NCBI RefSeq assembly: GCF_015594725.1
Contig: NZ_JADNRC010000013.1
Span: 62,001 to 126,000 of the forward strand
DNA length: 64,000 nucleotides
Source of the DNA: Flavobacterium sp. ALJ2
Lineage (GTDB): Bacteria > Bacteroidota > Bacteroidia > Flavobacteriales > Flavobacteriaceae
Direction of reading: 5' to 3'
In this document: positions 35,955-44,402 of the stretch, in pieces
Numbering within the stretch: position 1 is the stretch's first letter
Layout of the letters: the number at the start of each line of letters is the position of its first letter
Notes under the pieces: model-generated
Databases searched by the model: none
What the model was told of the DNA's origin: nothing
What the model saw: the letters and a program-made list of their open reading frames with translations, nothing else
Translations under genes and position numbers: made by a program

Positions 35955-37055
35955 TTAAATAGCCTCAAATAACTTTCCAGGTAAAGGGCGAATTACTCCT
36001 TTAAGCTCCATATTCAAAAGCAATCCTGAAATTTTGTAAATCGGAAAATCACATCTCAAAGCAATAATATCCATCAACTCTTTACCCACTTTTAACAAAT
36101 AATCATATACTTTCTGTTCATCAGGGTCTAACTCAACAAATAATTGCTTCTGTACTGATTTGGACTCATTTTTAACGTCCCAGTTCAAAATATAAATCAA
36201 ATCGGCGGCATTGGTTAATACATTTGCTTTTTGGGTTTTAATCAAGTTATTACACCCTTGACTGTATTTGTCGGTTGTACGTCCTGGAACAGCAAAAACA
36301 TCACGATTATAATCATTTGCCATGTTGGCAGTTATAAGTGAGCCACCTCTATCTGCAGATTCAATTACTATTGTAGCTTCACTTATACCAGCAACAATTC
36401 GGTTTCTTCGTACGAAATTTTCTTTATCAGGATTAGAAGAACTCCAAAATTCAGTCATAAAGCCCCCGTTTTGCTCCACTTGAGCAACGTACTTTTTATG
36501 CACTTTAGGATATATTTGATTCAAACCATGCGCTACAACACCAATAGTCTGGAGATTATTCTCTATTGCCAATTGATGCGCTACAATATCAACTCCGTAA
36601 GCAAAACCACTCACAATAACGGGATCTAATGGAACCAAATCTTCTATCAGTTTTTTACAAAATTCCATTCCGTATGACGTAATTTGTCGCGTTCCAACGA
36701 TACTTATGATTTTTTTATTCTTCAAATCAATGTTTCCAGAGCTAAATAACAAAACTGGCGCATCGATACAATGTTTTAATCGGTCAGGATAGTTTTTTTC
36801 ATCAAAAAACGTTACTTTAATAGCATTTGACTGAATAAAATCGAGTTCCTTTTGTGCTTTTTCAAAAATTGATTTCTCCTTAATATTCTTCAACAATACT
36901 GAGCCAACACCTTCAATTAAAGAAAGTTGCGATGATTTTGTTTTAAAAACATCTTCGGCAGTACCACATTGCAGCAATAGCCTTTTTGCCATTACATCTC
37001 CCACTCCTTCAACACTTTGCAATGCCAATAAATAAAATAAATCTTGCTCGGTCAT
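35955..37055 (-). CDS. dprA: DNA-processing protein DprA
   Basis: A 366-residue protein that in other bacteria loads RecA onto incoming single-stranded DNA during transformation. A helix-hairpin-helix-like N-terminus (SVEGVGDVMAKRLLLQCG) leads to the Rossmann-like DprA core with IVGTRQITSYG, VIVSGFAYGVDIVAHQLAI and TIGVVAHGLNQIYPK, then FVRRNRIVAGIS and ADRGGSLITANMA. A winged-helix-like C-terminus (about 300-366) is present, so the protein is full length. It is convergent with trpS. Confidence 0.94.
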   Translation of the reverse strand: MTEQDLFYLLALQSVEGVGDVMAKRLLLQCGTAEDVFKTKSSQLSLIEGVGSVLLKNIKEKSIFEKAQKELDFIQSNAIKVTFFDEKNYPDRLKHCIDAPVLLFSSGNIDLKNKKIISIVGTRQITSYGMEFCKKLIEDLVPLDPVIVSGFAYGVDIVAHQLAIENNLQTIGVVAHGLNQIYPKVHKKYVAQVEQNGGFMTEFWSSSNPDKENFVRRNRIVAGISEATIVIESADRGGSLITANMANDYNRDVFAVPGRTTDKYSQGCNNLIKTQKANVLTNAADLIYILNWDVKNESKSVQKQLFVELDPDEQKVYDYLLKVGKELMDIIALRCDFPIYKISGLLLNMELKGVIRPLPGKLFEAI

Positions 37056-37260
37056 TTGTTACAATAATTTGGATTATTAAATAAAATAAAAATAACATTT
37101 CTTAATTACAAAGATGCTAATTTTAGGTAAATTCTTGCTAAAAATTAAGTTTAAAAAAACAATCTGAAAGAATTAAAAATAAGCACAAATTTATAATCGT
37201 CTAAATATCATTGGTTTGAATAAAAATAGAGAATTGTTAATAAAAATTGTGAATAAAATT

Positions 37261-37289
37261 TTGATAACTATTTTCCTTGCCTAACTTTG
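37261..37289 (+). promoter_or_regulatory. Promoter of the HU/SPOR gene, near-leaderless
   Basis: TTG at 37261-37263 and TAACTTTG at 37282-37289 with an 18-nt spacer match the Bacteroidota consensus. The -7 box ends 5 nt before the ATG at 37295, again implying a very short or absent 5' leader, and this decides against the upstream TTG start at 37277. Confidence 0.65.
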
Positions 37290-37294
37290 TTACT

Positions 37295-38257
37295 ATGAAA
37301 ATCGAAACTTACATCGCGCAGTTATTGTATCGTTATCAGTGTGTAACGGTTCCTGGGTTTGGAGCTTTTTTAACCGAAATTCAATCGGCCGAACTTAATG
37401 AAGGTTCAAATTCATTTTTTCCACCAAAAAAATTAATTTCTTTCAACCCACATATCAAAAACAACGATGGTTTGTTAGCAAATCATATTGCTCTTACCGA
37501 AAAAACATCGTATAAATTTGCTGTTAGCGCAGTTCATTATGAAGTTACAACTTGGAAAAAAGAATTAGAGGATAATGGTTTCCTTTCTATTAAAAATGTT
37601 GGTCAAATCCGAATGAATGCTGACAAAAACCTAGTGTTTACTCCAAATGATCAAAAAAATTATTTGGCTACTTCATTTGGTTTAAGCCCATTTGTTTCTC
37701 CAATGGTTAAAAGAGAATCATTTGAAAAACAACTAGAAGCTTTAGAATTAGAAACAGTTGAAGAAAAAGAACCTGTAGCCTTGCATTCAGCTTATAAAGG
37801 ATCTAATTCTTATTTAAAATATGCTGCTATTTTTGTACTTGCATTAGGAGTTACAGGAAGTATTGGTTACCCGATGTACCAGAATCAAATCGCTAGTCAA
37901 ACTGTTCTAGTAGAAACAGCTGTTCAAAAACAAGTTCAGAATAAAATACAAGAAGCCACTTTCTTCATAAAAAATCCACTGCCAGCCGTAACAGTAACTC
38001 TTTCTGTAAAGGAAGAAAAATCAGTAATGTCATATCACATTATGGCAGGTGCATTTAGAAGTGAAAAAAATGCTCAAAAAGCTTACAACAGATTAAAAAA
38101 AGCTGGATTTGATGCTAAAATAATTCCTGCAAATAAACATGGACTTTTCCCTGTCTTATATGGTAGTTATGCCACAATGCGTGAAGCTGAAAAAGCACAA
38201 ATAGAGATTCAAAATACTATAAATCCAGAAGCTTGGATTTTGATAGAAACACTATAA
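37295..38257 (+). CDS. HU/CCDC81-like and SPOR domain membrane protein
   Basis: About 320 residues from the ATG at 37295. The N-terminal region (IETYIAQLLYRYQCVTVPGFGAFLTE) is the HU-CCDC81-type domain found in Bacteroidota, about residues 1-130. A single membrane span lies near residues 176-195 (YAAIFVLALGVTGSIGYPMY). The C-terminal ~75 residues (SYHIMAGAFRSEKNAQKAYNRLKKAGFDAKII) are a SPOR domain, which binds denuded glycan strands at division sites. The likely role is in cell division or envelope organisation at the septum, with the HU-like part in the cytoplasm. It has its own promoter and terminator. Confidence 0.88.
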   Translation: MKIETYIAQLLYRYQCVTVPGFGAFLTEIQSAELNEGSNSFFPPKKLISFNPHIKNNDGLLANHIALTEKTSYKFAVSAVHYEVTTWKKELEDNGFLSIKNVGQIRMNADKNLVFTPNDQKNYLATSFGLSPFVSPMVKRESFEKQLEALELETVEEKEPVALHSAYKGSNSYLKYAAIFVLALGVTGSIGYPMYQNQIASQTVLVETAVQKQVQNKIQEATFFIKNPLPAVTVTLSVKEEKSVMSYHIMAGAFRSEKNAQKAYNRLKKAGFDAKIIPANKHGLFPVLYGSYATMREAEKAQIEIQNTINPEAWILIETL

Positions 38258-38309
38258 ATTCTATAGAAAACTTTAGTGTTTGAATTAGAAATTATACACT
38301 CTACTTAAC

Positions 38310-38349
38310 AAAACGCCATTTATAGTTCTTACAAAATGGTGTTTTGTTA
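38310..38349 (+). terminator. Terminator of the HU/SPOR gene
   Basis: Stem AAAACGCCATTT (38310-38321) and AAATGGTGTTTT (38334-38345) with one G-T pair and a 12-nt loop, ending in TTTTGTT. It lies about 50 nt after the stop. Confidence 0.65.
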
Positions 38350-38446
38350 TACAGTAAAATGATTCTAAATAACTAAAACACAAGAGATCTAAATGTTTTG
38401 GAATAATATTTGTGCGAATATTATAAAATATTTAAACATTAATAGC

Positions 38447-38890
38447 ATGAGAATACTACAAAATTTAGGCTTAGCAATTTGTCTCTTTATTACATCACAA
38501 TCTTTTTATGGCCAGCAAACAAGTTCAAATAGTTCAAGTCAAGAAATACTATTGAACAAGGAAAAAGAGCACGCAAAGAGAACATTAGAGAATCAAAAAG
38601 AATTACAAAAAAGACAAGACCTTTTAAAACAAGACCAAGATAAAGCTAAAAAGCGTCAAAAAAAGATTGAATCTGCTCAAAAAAAGACGGAAAGAACGCA
38701 GAAAGATATCAAAAAAACAGAGGATAAGATTCAAAAAATTCAAAACGAATTAAGCCTTAACAAAATTCCTGAAAACAAAATTCAACAAAATAAAATAAAA
38801 TCTAAAGAATATGAGCTTGAAGTCTTGAAACTCCAATCAAAACTAAGTATTCAGCAACAAGATCTAACAAAGCTTTTAGATTCTAAATAA
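38447..38890 (+). CDS. Exported coiled-coil protein
   Basis: About 147 residues from the ATG at 38447, which opens a signal peptide (MRILQNLGLAICLFITSQSFYGQ). The longer frame from 38393 would bury that signal. The rest is almost entirely charged heptad sequence rich in Lys, Gln and Glu (KRQDLLKQDQDKAKKRQKK, then KKTEDKIQKIQNEL), indicating a periplasmic or surface coiled coil. No enzymatic motif is seen. It is a single gene with its own terminator. Confidence 0.7.
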   Translation: MRILQNLGLAICLFITSQSFYGQQTSSNSSSQEILLNKEKEHAKRTLENQKELQKRQDLLKQDQDKAKKRQKKIESAQKKTERTQKDIKKTEDKIQKIQNELSLNKIPENKIQQNKIKSKEYELEVLKLQSKLSIQQQDLTKLLDSK

Positions 38891-38897
38891 AAAAAAG

Positions 38898-38932
38898 TAG
38901 CTGTCCTGAATTTTAGGACAGCTATTTTTTTT
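38898..38932 (+). terminator. Strong terminator
   Basis: Perfect 10-bp stem TAGCTGTCCT (38898-38907) and AGGACAGCTA (38915-38924), 7-nt loop, then eight T. It starts 8 nt after the stop of the coiled-coil protein and marks the left edge of the effector/lipoprotein region. Confidence 0.9.
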
Positions 38933-39061
38933 AACTCTACCTTGTTAATTAATGAGATGCTATTTATCAAAAAAAAAGACTTGAGGTACAAACGCATGTT
39001 TTTTCAACTTTCTGTTCTTAAATAGCTTCTTTTGCATCTCTAATCGATTTAAAACCTCAAC

Positions 39062-39169
39062 TTATTCATTCCCGATTTCAGGAAGACATTCTACTTTTTC
39101 TTTTTTTAAATATAATTCGATAATTTTTTCATTTACTAAATCAAACTTTATAGCTTTTAAAATTATAAT
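39062..39169 (-). pseudogene. 3' relic of an immunity-type lipoprotein gene
   Basis: On the minus strand this stretch translates to about 35 codons ending KKEKVECLPEIGNE and a stop. The full lipoprotein at 43110-43790 ends KKEKVECFPEIEDD, and the preceding codons (KAIKFDL-NEKIIE) also agree. No 5' part remains; the next gene's stop lies about 10 bp away. It is a leftover end of a duplicated lipoprotein gene and shows that this array has been rearranged. Confidence 0.75.
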
Positions 39170-39179
39170 CTTAATATTC

Positions 39180-40148
39180 TCACTTCATTTCATAATTTAA
39201 AAAACCATATTTAGCAGGTTTAGTAGAAATACTGTTTTTCAAATCAAAAACCTCACTAGTAACATAATACTTGTCTTTTACTTTTACAATTTTGACTTCG
39301 GGAATCTGCTTATTTTCTATGTACTTCGAACCAGTAAGAAGATTTTTTTTATGATATAAAAACAAAGTATCTTCATTCTGAAAAGGAACTAGTAAATCTT
39401 TTAAAGCTCTTTCAGCAATATAAACAGAGTCTTTAGATATTTTTATATAGTAAGTATAATTATAATTTGGTTCATAAGAATCTAGGAGGAGAATATAATC
39501 TCGATACCATGAATCGTCAATTTTTAATTTGGAAATAGAATCAAAAAAAGCTATTTGAGTCTCTTTTGTTTTGTTTTCAATAAAGTCATATCTCCATTCT
39601 GTTTCTTTAGTATGCTTTTCATCAGAATCTACAATGAAAGATTCGATTTTTTCCCATGCATTATTTCTATATTGATATACATCTGTCTGATAGTTATCTG
39701 TAAATTTATAGGCACTATCATATCCAGGAGTTGCCACCAAGTATTTTTTATCAACTAATAATACATAAATATCAAATGCCTTTTTTAGTTCTTCTATGCT
39801 TAATTTATTAACATATTTTTCTAATTTTTCATAATCATCTTTATTGATATATTTTGAATGTTTTTTAAAAAAATTGAAATTTTTAGGAATCAAAAAAGTT
39901 ACTAAATTACCAAGGTCATTTCCGTGCTCAGGATCATATACTGTTCCATCATCATAAGATGTTGTAAAAAAGCAACCACTTTCAGAACTTTTAAAGATAT
40001 ATTCGTTTATTTTTAATATTTTATCAAGATTTAGCTTCTTCGTTTCATTATGATGATAAACATCTTCTTTTTTTTCTGGGCTGTTATCTTTGCAAGAGAT
40101 TATTGAAAATGCAAAAAAAAGTAATAAACCGTATTGAAATAATTTCAT
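39180..40148 (-). CDS. Lipoprotein, candidate immunity protein
   Basis: A 322-residue predicted lipoprotein: hydrophobic leader and lipobox SIISC with Cys19. The mature part is rich in Tyr, Lys and Asp and has no domain I recognise. It follows another lipoprotein gene (about 140 bp upstream) and the headless lysozyme/M15 module in the same orientation. This is the layout expected for protection against peptidoglycan hydrolases arriving in the periplasm. That role is inferred from position and lipidation only. Confidence 0.65.
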   Translation of the reverse strand: MKLFQYGLLLFFAFSIISCKDNSPEKKEDVYHHNETKKLNLDKILKINEYIFKSSESGCFFTTSYDDGTVYDPEHGNDLGNLVTFLIPKNFNFFKKHSKYINKDDYEKLEKYVNKLSIEELKKAFDIYVLLVDKKYLVATPGYDSAYKFTDNYQTDVYQYRNNAWEKIESFIVDSDEKHTKETEWRYDFIENKTKETQIAFFDSISKLKIDDSWYRDYILLLDSYEPNYNYTYYIKISKDSVYIAERALKDLLVPFQNEDTLFLYHKKNLLTGSKYIENKQIPEVKIVKVKDKYYVTSEVFDLKNSISTKPAKYGFLNYEMK

Positions 40149-40291
40149 GTTTTTATAATTTTTGTGCTAAAATAGAATATTCTTATATAAACAAAAAGCT
40201 ACCAGTTACGGTAGCTTAATAATTAATACACTTTGTTATTGAAATGGCTATTGTATGCTTACTATGGTTCAGCCACGATAATTTTTAAATA

Positions 40292-41014
40292 TCAAGTACC
40301 TATCCGAATGTCTGAAATAATATCCTTTAAATTAATATAATATTCATTACCGTTTTCTTCTTCAATAATTTTTGCTAGTATCAATTTCTCATTACTATTA
40401 TTGATAATCTTGATATCTTTTAAATACTTAAATACAAAACTTTTATTAGACAGTTTTTTCAATTTTTTTAAGCTTTCAACATCGTAAAAATCGATTTCTT
40501 TATCCTGATCAATAGATAAAAGTGTTAAACTATCTTTAGGTGCTTTTTTAATAAATTCAGGAAAGTTATAATAATTATTTCTTGCCAGAGCAATATCTAA
40601 GTTCATTGCTTCAAAATCATAAAAAAAACTTCTTATTCTCCCGTTATTTTGCCAAATATTATCTTTAAAAACATATTCATAATCATCCACAAAACTAGCT
40701 AAGGTATTTGTTCCATAGTAATCTTTAATTGCAGCATCAAATTCATTGTTCTCATTTATACAATAAATAGTTTTATCAAAAAATGGATCATCTTTAACGG
40801 TATCATATTCTGGTGTTATAAAGTTATTTATGATCACCGATACTAATTTACCTTTTAAATAATAAAATTTTAAAGTGTCTTTATAAATTAATAGCTCTTG
40901 AACGCTATCGGTTTTAATTATATATTCATGGTTATTTATAATATAACTTTCTTCCTTTTTTTTACCACAGGAAATAATAATAAAGAATATTACAATAAAG
41001 AATGTCTTTTTCAT
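40292..41014 (-). CDS. Lipoprotein, candidate immunity protein
   Basis: A 240-residue predicted lipoprotein with leader MKKTFFIVIFFIIISCGKKK and lipobox IISC (Cys16). No recognised domain. It begins 30 bp downstream of the stop of the headless lysozyme/M15 module, the usual place for a cognate immunity gene in polymorphic toxin arrays. Unlike the module it has its own normal start, so protection could persist even if the module is silent. Confidence 0.68.
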   Translation of the reverse strand: MKKTFFIVIFFIIISCGKKKEESYIINNHEYIIKTDSVQELLIYKDTLKFYYLKGKLVSVIINNFITPEYDTVKDDPFFDKTIYCINENNEFDAAIKDYYGTNTLASFVDDYEYVFKDNIWQNNGRIRSFFYDFEAMNLDIALARNNYYNFPEFIKKAPKDSLTLLSIDQDKEIDFYDVESLKKLKKLSNKSFVFKYLKDIKIINNSNEKLILAKIIEEENGNEYYINLKDIISDIRIGT

Positions 41015-41044
41015 AAGAATTTTATTTTAGGCAAATGTAAATTT

Positions 41045-43075
41045 TTATTTATTAATTTCTATGTGTATGTGATTATAATGGTAAGTCTTCTCATTATATG
41101 GATCTAGAACTAATGTTGCACCTAATTTTAAAACTTTATTCCTAAATTCAGCATGAAATTTTTCACTAAAACTAGGTTTATCTTTACTTCCAAGATGAAC
41201 CCCATCTATTATGTTAATATCTATAGCTACTCCTTTATAATGATAACTATTTTTACTATGTGAAGCTCCCGCAATCTCAGAAATATTTAATTTGTAAACT
41301 TTGCTTAATTCATATAATATATAGAGAATTTCACATAAGATTTCGACCGTTCCACCAGGAGCATTTTGATAACTACTCCTTTTAGCATCAAAGCCTAATG
41401 AAGTGTCATTTATATTATCTAGTGCCATAGCTTTATCAATTATACCTGAAACATGAGAATTTGCAAAAGTTACTCTTCCTCCTTTTATTATTTTTTCAGC
41501 CAACACTTGGTTTAATTTTCTAGTTTCATTAATATCTATTGCATATCTCATTCCTTTCACTCTCATTTCTCGATATCTAGCCAGCAATTCTCCAGATTGA
41601 ATTATATTATCCTTATTCCCTCTATTAAATCCATCATTTTTAGTATCCATAGTCGCGTTATCTCTGTAATTTGGATTTACTTTTTCATTCTCTTTATCTT
41701 TTTCTGTTAAAAATTTTTTATAAATATTAACATCATCCCCTTTTCCTGTAGCGGCAGGTGCAAATATAATCATATAGACATCTTCAGGTCTTTTTACTTT
41801 TTTATGGTTATTAAAAAGCATTAAATAGGTTTTAACATAATCCAATTGTTTTTCTGGTGATAATAAAGCAAGTTTTTGTTTATATTCATTAACTTCTTTT
41901 AAAGTAATAGCATCAGCCGTTTTTTTATTCTCTAAAATACCTTTTTCATTTAAAATAAGAGATTTTACAGCCGCAACAGTAAATTGAGCTAAACCTATAG
42001 GTTTCCCTTTTACTAAGTCAGGATTATTTCTATGTTCTTCTTTAGAAACACCGACATATCCTTTTTTAGTTAATCTAATCATCGAGCTACTAAACGTTTC
42101 TCCAGTTTCTACAGACATAGCAATCATTAAAGCATTTGCCATTTCATACTTTTTGTCTTCTTCCCAAAGTTGTTCACAAATAGCCACTACTTTTTGTCTA
42201 AATTCTACACTAACTTTACCTCCCCAAATCATACCTAAACCAGCATCATTTATCTTAGAATTCATATTTGATTTTATAACACTACCCACAACCGCATTCA
42301 ATCCATTCTCTAAAGAAAGCTTAGATTCAAATCCATCCATTCCAAGATAAAACATATCCATTAAATCTATAAACGGATTTATGACTTGCCAATTCTTGTT
42401 TAAAACAAAACTTATAGTAGCCACTCCTTCATTATTGACAATAGTTTTTACTCTAAGTTGTGAGTGTTGTACATTCTTTTTATACACTTTTAATACAACC
42501 TCTTTACCTACCATATTTAAGGTTTTAACCACGCCTGTTACTTTTGCCCCATATGGCACTTGGGTAAATGGAGTTACACGATTGCCATCATAAACGAAAT
42601 AAGTGTCTACTATTTTCTTTTCTGCATTTATTAAAATAGAGTCATTTAACTTATTTCTTGTTTTTTTAAATGCGTAAGACTTTCCGTTAATTTCGCCTTC
42701 CAGAATAAATTGCAAAGTGAAGTTCTTTTTATTTGTTATGCCTAATTGTTTTTTGAAAGCATCATCGAACTTTATACTCGTATTTACAATTCCTGCATCA
42801 TTAGTTTTAGTTATATATCGCGTAGTATTCCGTTTTCCATCGACAAGAAAATAAATTATTACTTTTTGGTTAATGTAACTCGGAATACTTGCCTTAATGT
42901 GATTTTCTTCGCCTGAAAGACCGGAAACTTTTTTTAAGTCTCCGCTAGCATAAGTCCATTGTGCTTCTTTGACTTGCGGATGTAATACTTCTACTGTATA
43001 GTATCCTTCTTTTTTAGAAAAAGGGTAGCGTAAAGGATAATCCTTCAGATCCACAAAAAAAAATCCTGTAAACAA
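41045..43075 (-). CDS. Headless lysozyme + M15 peptidase module (orphan effector end)
   Basis: An open frame of 676 codons. It begins within an Ig-like repeat region nearly identical to the full effector upstream. Then come a lysozyme-like domain (MSVETGETF ... GKPIGLAQFTV) and a C-terminal M15-type DD-peptidase with SYHYKGVAID and HYNHIHIE zinc motifs (about 41050-41260). The only early start is a TTG at 43075 that lies inside the stem of the preceding terminator; no ATG occurs for well over 100 codons. There is thus no credible translation start, no signal and no delivery head. I read it as a silent donor end that recombination could attach to the head of the effector at 44403-47753. The domain calls are good; expression is doubtful. 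Confidence 0.6.
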   Translation of the reverse strand: MFTGFFFVDLKDYPLRYPFSKKEGYYTVEVLHPQVKEAQWTYASGDLKKVSGLSGEENHIKASIPSYINQKVIIYFLVDGKRNTTRYITKTNDAGIVNTSIKFDDAFKKQLGITNKKNFTLQFILEGEINGKSYAFKKTRNKLNDSILINAEKKIVDTYFVYDGNRVTPFTQVPYGAKVTGVVKTLNMVGKEVVLKVYKKNVQHSQLRVKTIVNNEGVATISFVLNKNWQVINPFIDLMDMFYLGMDGFESKLSLENGLNAVVGSVIKSNMNSKINDAGLGMIWGGKVSVEFRQKVVAICEQLWEEDKKYEMANALMIAMSVETGETFSSSMIRLTKKGYVGVSKEEHRNNPDLVKGKPIGLAQFTVAAVKSLILNEKGILENKKTADAITLKEVNEYKQKLALLSPEKQLDYVKTYLMLFNNHKKVKRPEDVYMIIFAPAATGKGDDVNIYKKFLTEKDKENEKVNPNYRDNATMDTKNDGFNRGNKDNIIQSGELLARYREMRVKGMRYAIDINETRKLNQVLAEKIIKGGRVTFANSHVSGIIDKAMALDNINDTSLGFDAKRSSYQNAPGGTVEILCEILYILYELSKVYKLNISEIAGASHSKNSYHYKGVAIDINIIDGVHLGSKDKPSFSEKFHAEFRNKVLKLGATLVLDPYNEKTYHYNHIHIEINK
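42270..42992. repeat. 723-bp direct repeat, copy in the headless module
   Basis: Nearly identical to 45508-46230 at a constant offset of 3238 bp, with scattered substitutions and no indel noticed. It encodes the Ig-like linker domains that join head and catalytic end. Such a length of identity is enough for homologous recombination to swap the downstream catalytic ends. Confidence 0.88.
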
Positions 43076-43088
43076 TGTTTACAGGATT
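43054..43088 (-). terminator. Terminator upstream of the headless module
   Basis: Arms AATCCTGTAAAC (43062-43073) and GTTTACAGGATT (43077-43088) with a 3-nt loop; on the minus strand the stem is followed by about nine T. It lies 22 nt after the stop of the lipoprotein at 43110 and would end that transcript before the headless module. Confidence 0.85.
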
Positions 43089-43109
43089 TTTTGTGCTTAT
43101 TTTTATTTT

Positions 43110-43790
43110 TCAATCATCCTCAATTTCAGGAAAACATTCTACTTTTTCTTTTTTTAAATCTACTTCGATGATTTTTTCATTTATTAAATCAAATTTTATA
43201 GCTTTTAAAATTTTATCATATTTGCCTGCTGGATTTACTTTGTCAATTACGACGGCAAAACAAGAATGTCCTTCCATTGTTTCACAGGTATAACTAAATA
43301 CTTTATTATCTCCTAATATATAATTATAATCTCCAAGCACTGAGTATTTTTCAAGTTTTTTGATATCTTTACATTTCCAATTATCCTTATTTGTCTTTCT
43401 AAAGAGCCCAACATACAAAACACTATTATTTTTTTGAAGTGAAAAAGCATAATTAGATATTCGAATAATACTTCTGTCATCAGCATATTCACTAAATGCG
43501 TAATCTTTCAATGTTTGATATCTTTCTTCACGATCTAAAGTTGAATCTATTATAAACTCATTGTCAATTACAAATTTACCTGAACTATAATTAACCCTTA
43601 CATCAGAAAAATCAAAATCATCCTCATTATATACCTCATTGATTAAAAAATTTCTGATTCCCTTTTTCTTTTCAGAATCATGGATATCTTGATTTAGAGG
43701 CTTGTTATTACTCAAGTCACTATTAAACGGTTCTTGCTTTTGATTACATGAAAGGAAAATAAATGTAAAAATTAGTATTAGGTTCTTCAT
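43110..43790 (-). CDS. Lipoprotein, candidate immunity protein
   Basis: A 226-residue predicted lipoprotein, leader MKNLILIFTFIFLSCNQKQ with lipobox FLSC (Cys15). No recognised domain. It is 4 bp downstream of another lipoprotein gene, and both follow the lysozyme/M23 effector, suggesting a three-gene operon closed by the terminator at 43054-43088. Its last 35 codons are duplicated as a relic at 39062-39169, so this lipoprotein type has been present more than once. Confidence 0.7.
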   Translation of the reverse strand: MKNLILIFTFIFLSCNQKQEPFNSDLSNNKPLNQDIHDSEKKKGIRNFLINEVYNEDDFDFSDVRVNYSSGKFVIDNEFIIDSTLDREERYQTLKDYAFSEYADDRSIIRISNYAFSLQKNNSVLYVGLFRKTNKDNWKCKDIKKLEKYSVLGDYNYILGDNKVFSYTCETMEGHSCFAVVIDKVNPAGKYDKILKAIKFDLINEKIIEVDLKKEKVECFPEIEDD

Positions 43791-43794
43791 TTTT

Positions 43795-44367
43795 TTATAA
43801 TACCTTTATTTCATAAGGATTATCTTTTAATATTGAAAACTCAATTTTTTCAACCCAATCAGTATCTGGAACATTTAAAGTTGATTCGAAAAACAACTCC
43901 CCATCCTTTCTAAACATAAATTCTGTATATTTAATGATAGAATATTGATTAAATTCCTTATTACTTATTTTTAGATTATTTTTATCAATTATCTTAGATA
44001 TGATATTTTTATTGTTCTTTTTCAAAATAATTTCGGATACTCGATTATGATAAATATCAAAATTCACATGATATGAATCATCCCCGACGTTTTTCACAAT
44101 GGAACTATCATTAAGACTGTAATTATATATTTTTAATTCAAAATCTTCTTTATTACGTTTTATTATTTGTGAACTTTTTATAGTGTCAAGATCTATACTC
44201 CTAAAATTGTTTATTGTATCCTTATCTTGTATTTCATCCACTAAATCATATTTATTTAATTCTTCTTTGTACAGTATTTCTTTAGATTCAGTATTTTCTG
44301 TTTCGTCTTGATTCTTGTTACAACTTAACATAACCAATAAAACAAATAGTTTTAATAAATTTTTCAT
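43795..44367 (-). CDS. Lipoprotein, candidate immunity protein
   Basis: About 190 residues from the ATG at 44367 (MKNLLKLFVLLVMLSCNKN), chosen over 44397 because it opens directly on the lipoprotein leader; lipobox VMLSC. No recognised domain. It lies 35 bp after the lysozyme/M23 effector stop and 4 bp before the next lipoprotein, so it is the first candidate for cognate protection against that effector. Confidence 0.7.
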   Translation of the reverse strand: MKNLLKLFVLLVMLSCNKNQDETENTESKEILYKEELNKYDLVDEIQDKDTINNFRSIDLDTIKSSQIIKRNKEDFELKIYNYSLNDSSIVKNVGDDSYHVNFDIYHNRVSEIILKKNNKNIISKIIDKNNLKISNKEFNQYSIIKYTEFMFRKDGELFFESTLNVPDTDWVEKIEFSILKDNPYEIKVL

Positions 44368-44402
44368 GTTACAATTTTTAAGGCTAAAATAACGCATTTA
44401 TG

